Assembly (NCBI RefSeq): GCF_913055755.1
Contig: NZ_CAJXKH010000006.1
Coordinates: 1 to 64,000, forward strand
Source: an uncultured Microbulbifer sp.
Lineage (GTDB): Bacteria > Pseudomonadota > Gammaproteobacteria > Pseudomonadales > Cellvibrionaceae
Length of the DNA: 64,000 nt
Reading direction: 5' to 3'
Shown here: one piece after another, positions 29,729 through 37,881 of the stretch
Numbering within the stretch: the stretch's first letter is position 1
How the letters are laid out: each line of letters begins with the position of its first letter
Position numbers and translations under genes: made by a program
Notes under the pieces: model-generated
Told to the model about the DNA's origin: nothing
Seen by the model: the letters and a program-made list of their open reading frames with translations, nothing else
Databases searched by the model: none

Positions 29729-31615
29729 TTAGCGGCGTTCGCCGCGCAGTCCCAAGACGGTTTCCTGCAGTTGCTCGGCTTTGACCGCCGCTGCCTCCAT
29801 CGGCTGGCCGGCCACCACACAGACTTTTGACCAGAAACGCTTCGGTAATGTACTGAAGGCGTGCCCGTCCTTGTGGCTGAAAAAGCTGCCCCACAGCCCA
29901 CTAAGGGCCATCGGAATGACGGGTACCGGTGTGCGCTGCAGAATCTTTTCAATCCCAGCCTTGAAGGGCTGCAGCTCCCCGTCTCGGGTCAACTGGCCCT
30001 CCGGGAAAATACACAACAGGTCGCCGTCTTTCAGGCCCTGTTCGATCTCTTCAAACGCGCGAGCATATCCCTCCGGGTCTTTCTGTCTCGAGCAGATGGG
30101 AATGGCGCGGCCGGTTTTGAAGATGAAGTGCAGTACCGGGATTTCGTAGATGGGCTTGTACATGATAAAGCGGATGGGGCGGCGCACCGCACCTGCCAGC
30201 AGCAGCGCGTCCACGTAACTTACGTGGTTGCAGGCGATGATCGCCGGGCCTTCTTCCGGTACCAGTTCCAGGCCCTGATGCTTTACCCGGTACATGGTGT
30301 GGGACAGCAGCCAGATCAGCAGGCGCATGGCGAACTCCGGCACCTTGCTGAACACGAACACCGCCACCGCCGCGTTCATCAGCGCGATGATCAGGAAAAA
30401 CTGCGGAATGGTCGCGCCCAGCATGTTCAGGAAAACGATGCCCATGATGGCGGCCACCACCATAAACAGTGCGTTTAGCACATTGTTTACCGCGATAATC
30501 CGCGCGCGTATTTCCGGTGCCGAGCGCTCCTGCATCATGGAGTACAGTGGCACGATATAGAAACCGCCGAAAATGCCAATCAGGGTCAGGTTGATCAGGA
30601 TCGAAAAAGCGCCGGGGCTCGCCCAGAATGCGGCAATGGTCATCTCTGCAGGTGGCGTATAGCCACCGGTCGCGCTCGCCAGCAATACCCCGGCAAGGGT
30701 CAGCCCGGCCGCGCCGATGGGGACCAGGCCGAGTTCCACACGCCCGCCGGACAGCTTTCCGCACAGCAGCGAACCGATGGCGACGCCGATGGTGAAACAG
30801 CACAGCAGCAGGGTCACCAGGGATTCACTGCCGCCGAGCACGTTGCGGGTGAGGCTGGGAATCTGGGTCAGGTAGGCCGCCCCCAGCAGCCAGAACCAGG
30901 AAATGCCGATGATGGCGTAAAACACCGCCGGGGTTTTGGCCGCTTCGCGCAGGATTCTGCCGGTCTGCGAAACCGGGTTGTAATTGATCTTCAGGTCCGG
31001 CGCCGGGGCCTTGGCCCTGGGGATATTGCGCGCGGCGAGATAACCCAGGGAGGCGGTGGTCATGATGATGGCGGATATCCACCAGAGACCGGACTCGCCC
31101 TCGCCGGTCTTTCCCGCCAGCAGGCCGCCGACAATGGTGCCGAGCAGAATGGATACGAAAGTCCCCATTTCTACCAGGGCATTGCCACTCACCAGTTCGG
31201 CCTTTGCCAGGTGCTGGGGCAGGATCGCGTACTTGACCGGGCCGAAGAAAGCGGACTGTACGCCGAGCAGGAACAGCACCGCCAGGCAGAGATAATTGTT
31301 GCCGCTGAACAGCGCGGCGACGCCGAAGGCGCCGATGCCGATTTCCGCCAGCTTGATCCGGCGAATCAGCACGCTCTTGTCGGTCTTGTCCGCCACCTGG
31401 CCGGCGGTGGCGGAAAAAAGGAAGAACGGCAGGATGAACAGGCCCGCCGCGAGGTTGATCAGGAAGTTGGCCTCGCTGGCGGCAAGGCGGAAGGCGATCA
31501 TCACGATCAGTGCATTCTTGAATACATTGTCGTTGAAGGCGCCGAGAAACTGGGTGCAGAAGAACGGCAGAAAGCGGCGGCTGCCGAGCAGCTGAAACTG
31601 ACCTTTTGCGGCCAT
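29729..31615 (-). CDS. MFS transporter-PlsC acyltransferase fusion (LplT/Aas-like)
   Basis: The 628-residue protein joins an N-terminal major facilitator part (about 1-410) to a C-terminal PlsC acyltransferase (about 420-625). The MFS part starts FLPFFCTQFLGAFNDNVFKNAL, as in lysophospholipid transporter LplT. The acyltransferase shows NHVSYVDALLLAG as the HX4D box and FPEGQLTRDGE. In E. coli, LplT and Aas are separate, and Aas also carries an acyl-ACP synthetase domain, which is absent here. I infer a single protein that imports and reacylates lysophospholipids. AAGGAG precedes the ATG at 31615; a start at 31645 is less likely. Confidence 0.88.
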   Translation of the reverse strand: MAAKGQFQLLGSRRFLPFFCTQFLGAFNDNVFKNALIVMIAFRLAASEANFLINLAAGLFILPFFLFSATAGQVADKTDKSVLIRRIKLAEIGIGAFGVAALFSGNNYLCLAVLFLLGVQSAFFGPVKYAILPQHLAKAELVSGNALVEMGTFVSILLGTIVGGLLAGKTGEGESGLWWISAIIMTTASLGYLAARNIPRAKAPAPDLKINYNPVSQTGRILREAAKTPAVFYAIIGISWFWLLGAAYLTQIPSLTRNVLGGSESLVTLLLCCFTIGVAIGSLLCGKLSGGRVELGLVPIGAAGLTLAGVLLASATGGYTPPAEMTIAAFWASPGAFSILINLTLIGIFGGFYIVPLYSMMQERSAPEIRARIIAVNNVLNALFMVVAAIMGIVFLNMLGATIPQFFLIIALMNAAVAVFVFSKVPEFAMRLLIWLLSHTMYRVKHQGLELVPEEGPAIIACNHVSYVDALLLAGAVRRPIRFIMYKPIYEIPVLHFIFKTGRAIPICSRQKDPEGYARAFEEIEQGLKDGDLLCIFPEGQLTRDGELQPFKAGIEKILQRTPVPVIPMALSGLWGSFFSHKDGHAFSTLPKRFWSKVCVVAGQPMEAAAVKAEQLQETVLGLRGERR

Positions 31616-31700
31616 GGGAGACTCCTTTGGCTGGCTCTCGCCCAATGTTACTAATAATTCTCCGCTGGAGGACAGTTTCTGGCGCCAACTACCCGGCGCA

Positions 31701-31735
31701 ACAAAAAAGCCCCGCGAATTGCGGGGCTTTTTTGT
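31701..31735 (-). terminator. Terminator after the M13 peptidase gene
   Basis: A 15-bp perfect stem ACAAAAAAGCCCCGC / GCGGGGCTTTTTTGT closes a GAATT loop. It lies just past the M13 peptidase stop on the minus strand and is symmetric enough to act both ways. Confidence 0.93.
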
Positions 31736-31771
31736 TGGAGCGTGTTACCCCGGCGCTAGCCGGGAGACCTG

Positions 31772-33850
31772 TTACCAGATCGCAACACGCTCTTCTTTCG
31801 GCAGGTACATGCCGTCGCCTTCCTTCACGTCAAAGGCACTGTAGAACGCTTCGATGTTCGGCAACACGCCCTTCACCCGGTACTCCGCCGGAGAGTGCGG
31901 GTCGGTCTTCATGCGTTCGCTGAGGGCTTCGTCGCGGATTTTGCTGCGCCATACCTGGGCCCAGCCCAGGAATACACGCTGGTCACCGGTAAAGCCGTCA
32001 ATCACCGGTGCTTCCTCACCGCTCATGGACATCTTGTACGCCTTGAAGGCAATGCCAAGACCGGACAGGTCGCCGATATTCTCGCCCAGGGTCAGTTCGC
32101 CATTCACATGCTCGCCTTCGAGGGGCTCAAAGCCGTCGTACTGGGCAACCAGCTTGCCGGTGAGGTGCTCGAAGTTGTCGCGGTCGGAGTCGGTCCACCA
32201 GTTGTTCAGGTAGCCCTTGCCGTCGAACTTGCTGCCCTTGTCATCGAAACCGTGGCCGATTTCGTGGCCGATCACACCGCCGATACCACCGTAGTTCACC
32301 GCGTCATCGGCGTTCATGTTGAAGAACGGCGGTTGCAGGATGGCAGCCGGGAATACGATTTCATTGCGCGCCGGGCTGTAGTAAGCGTTCACGGTCTGCG
32401 GTGACATGCCCCACTCGGTGCGATCCAGCGGTTTGCCCAGTTTGCTGCGCTCGTGGTTGGCTTCGAACAGGCGCGCGGCAAGCACGTTGCCGGTCAGGTT
32501 GTCAGCGCTCACTTGGAGTGCGCTGTAATCGCGCCACTTGTCCGGGTAGCCAATCTTGGTGGTGAAGTTTGCCAGCTTGATCAGGGCTTCCTGTTTGGTG
32601 GTGTCACTCATCCAGGTGAGTTCCTCGATGGACTCCTTGTAGGCAGCCTTGAGGTTGTTTACCAGCTCGACCATGCGCGCCTTGGCTTCCGGCGGGAAGT
32701 GCTTTTCTACATAGCGCTTGCCGACCAGCTCACCGACAGAGCCGTTTACAAACTGCACCGCGCGCTTCCAGCGGGGTTCCATTTCCTTGGTACCGCGCAG
32801 GGTGGTGCCGTAGAAATCGAACTGAGCCTGGGCGAGCTCGTCGTGCATGTACGGGGCCATGGAAGTCAGTACCTTGACCTTCAGGTAGCGCTTCCAGGTC
32901 GTCATGTCGGTGTCGGCGATCACCTTGTTGGCGGCTTCCAGGTATTCCGGCTGGCCCACGGAGAAGTAAGCTTCCTTGTCCAGCTTGGCATCGGCCAGGT
33001 AGATGTCCCAGTTGATCGCGGGCATCAGCTTGGCCATGTCACCGGCAGCGGTTTTGTTGTAGTACTTGTCCGGATCCCGGTTTTCCACACGGGTGCGGTG
33101 GTGTTCAGCGAGGCTCTTCTCCAGCGCGTACAGGGATTCCGCTCCGGCCTCCGCATTTTCGATACCTGCCAGCTGCTGTACTTTTACCAGGTAGGCTTTG
33201 TAGGCCTGTTGCAGTTTCTGGCCTTTTTCGGATTCGTCGAAGTAGTAGTCGCGGTCGGGAAGACCCAGGCCGGCCTGCCAGAAGAACACCATATAGGATT
33301 CGACGTTTTTCAGGTCCTGGTAAACGGTGGTCCCGAAGGGGGCGTCGTAACCGGCCATATCCGCGTAAGCGAAGTAGCGGGTCAGGTCGTCCATGGACTC
33401 GATTGCATCGATTTTTTCCAGTTCACCGGAAATGGCGGAAAGCCCGCTCTTTTCGATCTGGTCCTGGTTCATGAAGCTGTTGTAGAGGGCACCGATCTGC
33501 TTGGCGTCGACGCTGTCGGCGTGCTCGCCGGCCTCCATAATCAGCTCTTTCACCTCTTTGGTGGCCTTGTCGCGCAGCATGCTAAAGCCACCCCAGCGCG
33601 ACTTGTCCGCCGGAATTTCGGTTTTCTCCATCCAGCTGCCATTCACGTAGCCATAAAAGTCGTCCTGGGGACGGATGCTGGTGTTCATGGCGGTGAGGTC
33701 GATACCGGAGCCCAGCTCGGTCACCTGGACTGCAGCAGTTTCCTGGGCAGCGGGGGATTCCTTGGCGCTGGCTGTGGCCGCGGGCTTGTCGGATTGGGAG
33801 CAACCGGCAATGGCACCGGCAATAGCGAGAGGTAAAAGCAGCTTTTTCAT
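31772..33850 (-). CDS. M13 family zinc endopeptidase lipoprotein (neprilysin-like)
   Basis: The 692-residue protein starts MKKLLLPLAIAGAIAGCSQ, a lipobox with Cys18, so it is anchored in the envelope. The M13 catalytic domain shows GHEIGHGFDD (HExxH), the third ligand Glu in ENIGDLSGL and the substrate-binding NAYYSPARNEIVFP. These enzymes cleave short peptides. The ATG at 33850 gives the signal sequence directly. The longer frame from 33955 adds 35 residues without a signal and is rejected. Terminators flank it. Confidence 0.93.
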   Translation of the reverse strand: MKKLLLPLAIAGAIAGCSQSDKPAATASAKESPAAQETAAVQVTELGSGIDLTAMNTSIRPQDDFYGYVNGSWMEKTEIPADKSRWGGFSMLRDKATKEVKELIMEAGEHADSVDAKQIGALYNSFMNQDQIEKSGLSAISGELEKIDAIESMDDLTRYFAYADMAGYDAPFGTTVYQDLKNVESYMVFFWQAGLGLPDRDYYFDESEKGQKLQQAYKAYLVKVQQLAGIENAEAGAESLYALEKSLAEHHRTRVENRDPDKYYNKTAAGDMAKLMPAINWDIYLADAKLDKEAYFSVGQPEYLEAANKVIADTDMTTWKRYLKVKVLTSMAPYMHDELAQAQFDFYGTTLRGTKEMEPRWKRAVQFVNGSVGELVGKRYVEKHFPPEAKARMVELVNNLKAAYKESIEELTWMSDTTKQEALIKLANFTTKIGYPDKWRDYSALQVSADNLTGNVLAARLFEANHERSKLGKPLDRTEWGMSPQTVNAYYSPARNEIVFPAAILQPPFFNMNADDAVNYGGIGGVIGHEIGHGFDDKGSKFDGKGYLNNWWTDSDRDNFEHLTGKLVAQYDGFEPLEGEHVNGELTLGENIGDLSGLGIAFKAYKMSMSGEEAPVIDGFTGDQRVFLGWAQVWRSKIRDEALSERMKTDPHSPAEYRVKGVLPNIEAFYSAFDVKEGDGMYLPKEERVAIW

Positions 33851-34051
33851 CTTTGGCCTTTTGGGCTTGTTATGCAGAATGATCTTTGGGGTTAGTAAAC
33901 CCGATCCCGGATAGTATTCAGACCTCGGTTCGGGAGCAAGCCGGACTGCGGTCAAAGGTGTCTTGTATCCGGTGGACTGTGGTAGCGGAGGGAGAGAGTG
34001 CGCTGGCAGGTTGTGGGGTGGGAAAAAGTTCTAACTGTGTGCGATTCAGGC

Positions 34052-34086
34052 AATAAAAAACCCCGCTTTCGCGGGGCTTTTTATTG
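34052..34086 (-). terminator. Terminator after the TonB fusion gene
   Basis: On the minus strand GCCCCGC / GCGGGG closes a GAAA loop, with A and T tracts outside and one bulged base. It follows the TonB fusion stop by a few bases. Confidence 0.9.
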
Positions 34087-34088
34087 TC

Positions 34089-35288
34089 TCAGTCCGGCAG
34101 TCGGAAAGTGATTGGGACGGAGAATCTGTATTCATCCATATTCAGCTGTGACGGCGTGGCGGGGAAGGGCCCGGCACGCTCGACCGCATCGACCGCTTCG
34201 CGGTTCAGGCTCGCGTAGCGGGACTCCTGCACGGTGGTTACGTCTTTTACCTTACCCTTGGCATCGATGGTGACATTCAGGCGCACACTGCCTTCCTGGC
34301 CACGCTCCTGGGCGCGTTTGGGGTAGCGGATGTGTTTGAAGGTGTGGCGCAGCAGCATGGAGTGATAGATCTGGCGCGCCAGGATCATATCTGCGGTGAG
34401 CGGTGCTTCTTCCTCTTCATCCTCGAACTCCTCTTCCGGAGCCGCCGGGCGGGACTTGGTGGGTTTCAGCGGTTGCGGCTTGGAGGGTGCCTGGGCGGCT
34501 GCGGTTTTCTGTTGCGACGCCTGCTGGCGAGCGGCTGCGGGCTTCTCTACCGGGGGGGTACCGAGGGAGGCCAGGGTCGGCGCGGGGATGTCCGCCTTGA
34601 GTTCCGGCTTGGGTTTGGCGGCGGCAACCTGAGCGGGTTCAGGCTTGGCGGGTTCTGGGGCCGCTTCCTTGGGCTCATTGCGCTGCTCAACCATGTCGGT
34701 GACCTGGGCAATACGATCATCTGCCGGCTTCAGGCTTTCGTAGGTGGCCAGCAGTCCGGAATCCACGTTGCCGGAGCGCATCAGGTTATCGCGGAATTCC
34801 GTAGAGGGAGGTACCGGACCGATCCAGGCGTTCAGGAGGGTATTGAAGAACTCCCGGTCCGCCACTTTTCCGAGGAGAACATCGTTAAGAAAAATTGACG
34901 TGGTGCCGCTGTCCGCAGCGTAGTCCACGCGCAACTGGTCACCGGCGATAAAACGGCCCTTGAACAGATTGGCAAAGGTCACCATGTTTTCCGCTTGTCC
35001 GGACAGGGTGTTCCCCGCGTTATTAATGGCGATCCCTTCCATCCACTGGTTGCGGAAACGGCGTGCAGACAGGCGGTCGGCGATAATCCTGACTTGCAGG
35101 CTGCGCGGCATACTATTGTCCAGCAGCTCGTGGGCATTTCCGGAAAGGCGTTCGGAATATACTGCAGCGATATAGCGGTCTTTATTGAATTGCTGTTCCA
35201 GCGCCAGGCCATTCAGCAGCGGAGCCGCTTTTGCAGTCAGGGCCGTGGCGAACAGCAGCAGGGCAATGACAAAATTGTTAGATTTCAT
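34089..35288 (-). CDS. Exported chalcone-isomerase-like domain fused to a TonB C-terminal domain
   Basis: The 399-residue protein has a cleavable-looking signal peptide (ATALTAKA-AP, residue 22), not the usual TonB membrane anchor. Residues 25-175 look like a periplasmic chalcone-isomerase-like domain, ending in FFNTLLNAWIGPVPPSTEFRDNLM. A linker rich in Pro, Ala and Lys follows. The last 100 residues form a TonB C-terminal domain (RYPKRAQERGQEGSVRLNVT and the final YRFSVPITFRL). TonB C-terminal domains bind outer-membrane receptors or partner proteins. Without a TM anchor it is unlikely to be a classic energy transducer. No exbB or exbD lies beside it. Confidence 0.78.
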   Translation of the reverse strand: MKSNNFVIALLLFATALTAKAAPLLNGLALEQQFNKDRYIAAVYSERLSGNAHELLDNSMPRSLQVRIIADRLSARRFRNQWMEGIAINNAGNTLSGQAENMVTFANLFKGRFIAGDQLRVDYAADSGTTSIFLNDVLLGKVADREFFNTLLNAWIGPVPPSTEFRDNLMRSGNVDSGLLATYESLKPADDRIAQVTDMVEQRNEPKEAAPEPAKPEPAQVAAAKPKPELKADIPAPTLASLGTPPVEKPAAARQQASQQKTAAAQAPSKPQPLKPTKSRPAAPEEEFEDEEEEAPLTADMILARQIYHSMLLRHTFKHIRYPKRAQERGQEGSVRLNVTIDAKGKVKDVTTVQESRYASLNREAVDAVERAGPFPATPSQLNMDEYRFSVPITFRLPD

Positions 35289-35686
35289 TTTGCTTTGGTA
35301 TCTTCTGAATCGCCGGATGGGAAGAAACCGGCAGATTAAGCGCTGAAAAAATAATCAAAATACCCCGGAAAACTTTTCTTGCGCTTCGAAAGCACCTTCC
35401 CCCCGAAAGGTGCAGGTCCGGAAAAGGCTGTGATTTAACCGTGTGAGAAAGCGCACAGAAAAATCAAAAAATTAACCGGATCACATCCCAACTCTACTTC
35501 AACTGCAACGGAGTTCAACCCTGAAATGGGTAAAATGTCTCGTTTTCTCAATTTCCTGAAAGCCCGGGGCAGACAGCTGTCACTTTCGGCCTAGAATGCT
35601 GGCTTAAATAGTGCACTCATGTGCCGCCATGCACCGCCGGCGGGCTCAGGGCCCGATACCCGACCGACATAAAATTCAGTTTTTCC
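35289..35686. other. Intergenic region between divergent genes
   Basis: This 398-base gap separates the TonB fusion gene from the cyclic-nucleotide-binding gene. It should hold both promoters. I see only a small hairpin GCACCTT / AAGGTGC (35392-35413), a palindrome GACAGCTGTC (35572-35581) and a lone TAGAAT (35592-35597) that may be a -10 element. Confidence 0.4.
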
Positions 35687-36388
35687 ATGGATTACAAACC
35701 TCTCAGTGATTACCCGCGCGATGCGGTTGACCGTCTTTTAAATGTCATTCATTTGTTTCGTGATATTCGTGCCACCAGTGAATGGCAGTACGACGTCCTG
35801 TTGAAACGTTCGCGGCTGGTGACGCTATCTGCTGGTGAACCCTTGTTGCATGCCGGTGATGTGGATCAGTGGGTTTATTTCCTGTTGCGCGGTGAGCTTC
35901 AGGTGCATGTGGACGATGCGGCGGCCAACAATGGAGAGCGGCCACTGGCGGTGATCCGGCCGGGTGAGGTTTTCGGGGACCTGTCCATGCTGCTGACGGA
36001 GCCGCGTAGTGCGACCATTGTTGCGGCTCCCGTTGGCCAGGATATCCAGGTATTGGCGGTGGACTGTACCCTGTTCGGCGACCTGGAAGACTTTTCTCTG
36101 CTGCACCTTCCCACCAAGCTGGTTTTCTACCGCAATATGGTCCATTCCCTGCGCTGGAAGCTGGAGGTGTATCGCTCCAAGTACCCGACCCACGAGCTGG
36201 CCAATAGTCACCGACGTCTCAAGCTGTACACCGGCCCAAAAAACAGCAAGGAAGAACTGGTAGCGCTGGCGGATCAGGCCAGGTCCCTGGCCCGTATCCT
36301 ACTCGATTGGAATGCCGAATTCGGTAGCGGCCACCTGGCGGCCGAGGAGTCCGATATGTCAGATTTCCTGGAGTCGATACTCTCCTGA
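35687..36388 (+). CDS. Cyclic-nucleotide-binding domain protein without HTH
   Basis: The 233-residue protein has a cNMP-binding beta-roll (about 35-140) with the phosphate-binding cassette PGEVFGDLSMLLTEPRSATIVA, which keeps the Gly, acidic and Arg-Ser-Ala residues used for ligand binding. The C-terminal 90 residues are helical and charged, with no helix-turn-helix, so it is not a CRP-type regulator. It may act as a cAMP or c-di-GMP sensor through protein contacts. The start at 35687 lacks a good ribosome site; a GTG at 35621 is possible but adds unlike sequence. Confidence 0.8.
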   Translation: MDYKPLSDYPRDAVDRLLNVIHLFRDIRATSEWQYDVLLKRSRLVTLSAGEPLLHAGDVDQWVYFLLRGELQVHVDDAAANNGERPLAVIRPGEVFGDLSMLLTEPRSATIVAAPVGQDIQVLAVDCTLFGDLEDFSLLHLPTKLVFYRNMVHSLRWKLEVYRSKYPTHELANSHRRLKLYTGPKNSKEELVALADQARSLARILLDWNAEFGSGHLAAEESDMSDFLESILS

Positions 36389-36651
36389 CGTTTTGCCCGC
36401 CCGGGGCGAAGCGAAGACCTGCGGTGTACGCCCTTGTGCACCGCCTCCCAACCCCCTCCTTGTGTTATCCGCGTCCCTCCCCACTTCATTGACTACTTTT
36501 TATGGGTTGAATCACCGGGTGGGGCTGGTGCGGGAATGCTATCAACCGCAAATCTGATCCAATTCCCTGTGGATTTCGTAATCCGGCAGATTTGACCAAT
36601 GTGCGGCGGTCATATTGCGCATAAAATGCGCGCGGTAAACCTGGTCAGTGA

Positions 36652-37881
36652 ATGATCACTTATTGGATGTTGGGGCGGCTTGTCGAAATGAAATTTTTGT
36701 CGAACCTCTGGGGCCAGCGCAATTATCGCGTGGCACTGATTGTGACTCTGCTGGCACTTCTGTGGCTGGGCAGCGGGTTGCTGGGTGAAAGCGGCGCTGC
36801 GCCGGAAAAGGTACTGCAGGGAAATTCCGCTGACGCGGGCGAGTCGCTGCGAGTGAAAGCGCGCAGGCTGCAGGCCCAGCCCTATACCACCCGGGTGGTG
36901 GTCAACAGTCGCACCGAGCCCAATCGCGCGGTTCAGGTTCGCGCGGAGCTGGACGGCGTGATTGCCGCCCTGCCGGTGGCAGAGGGGCGCCGGGTTGAGG
37001 CGGACGAAGTGATTTGCGAAATCGCCGCGGAGGATCGCCCCGAGCGCCTCGCCAAGGCCCGCGCCGCGCTGCGCAAAGCGGAGCTGGATTATGCCGGCGC
37101 ACAGAAACTGCAGCGCAAGGGGTTGCAGTCGGAGGCTGCGATGGCACAGCAGGAAGTGGCGCTGGCCAGCGCCCGTGCGGATTTCCGGCGCGCGGAAGTG
37201 GATGTGCAGAACCTGCAGGTGCGCGCGCCTTTTGCCGGCGTGGTAAACAGCCGCGCGGTAGAGCTGGGGGATTTTATTCGTCGCGGCGAAGAGTGCGCGA
37301 CCGTCCTCGACCTGGACCCGATCCTGGTGGTCGGTGAAGTTTCTGAAACCCAGGTGGCCAGCCTGCAGCAGGGCGGTATCGCCAGTGCCCGCTTGCAGCT
37401 CGGCGAGGTGGTTGAGGGCAGCTTGCGCTATATCAGCCAGCAGGCGCACCCGGTGACCCGGGCCTACCGGGTTGAAGTGGCGGTGGCGAACCCGCGAGGG
37501 CAGCTGCGCAGCGGCATCAGCGCGAGGATGGCGCTGCCCACTGGAGAGGTGATGGCGCACCGCATCAATGCATCACTGCTGACCCTCGATGACCGCGGTG
37601 ACCTGGGGGTGCGAATACTGGATGGGGACCAGCGGGTACGCTTTGCCAATGTGCAGTTGGTGAGCGACGAAAATGCCGGTGTGTGGGTAACCGGTCTGCC
37701 GCCACAGCCCACCATTATTACCGTAGGCCAGGAATATGTGAGCGTGGGGGAGCAGGTCGCGGTGGAGCTGGAACAGTCCGCCGGCGACCTGCCGGCGCCC
37801 TCTGCAGCACTGGGTGATACTCGGGAGGGTGGTCAGGCGGGCGAGATGACCGCATCCCAGGACGAGGCATTGCCACAATGA
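36652..37881 (+). CDS. RND efflux periplasmic adaptor subunit
   Basis: The 409-residue protein has an N-terminal TM anchor (about 24-44), a biotinyl-lipoyl hairpin with alternating charged helices (about 130-180) and beta-barrel and membrane-proximal domains, the plan of HlyD/MexA-type membrane fusion proteins. It bridges an inner-membrane RND pump to an outer-membrane channel. The start is uncertain: ATG at 36652, or at 36688 where GGGGCGG lies nine bases upstream. Its stop overlaps the pump gene (ATGA), so they form an operon. The outer-membrane channel is not encoded nearby. Confidence 0.9.
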   Translation: MITYWMLGRLVEMKFLSNLWGQRNYRVALIVTLLALLWLGSGLLGESGAAPEKVLQGNSADAGESLRVKARRLQAQPYTTRVVVNSRTEPNRAVQVRAELDGVIAALPVAEGRRVEADEVICEIAAEDRPERLAKARAALRKAELDYAGAQKLQRKGLQSEAAMAQQEVALASARADFRRAEVDVQNLQVRAPFAGVVNSRAVELGDFIRRGEECATVLDLDPILVVGEVSETQVASLQQGGIASARLQLGEVVEGSLRYISQQAHPVTRAYRVEVAVANPRGQLRSGISARMALPTGEVMAHRINASLLTLDDRGDLGVRILDGDQRVRFANVQLVSDENAGVWVTGLPPQPTIITVGQEYVSVGEQVAVELEQSAGDLPAPSAALGDTREGGQAGEMTASQDEALPQ

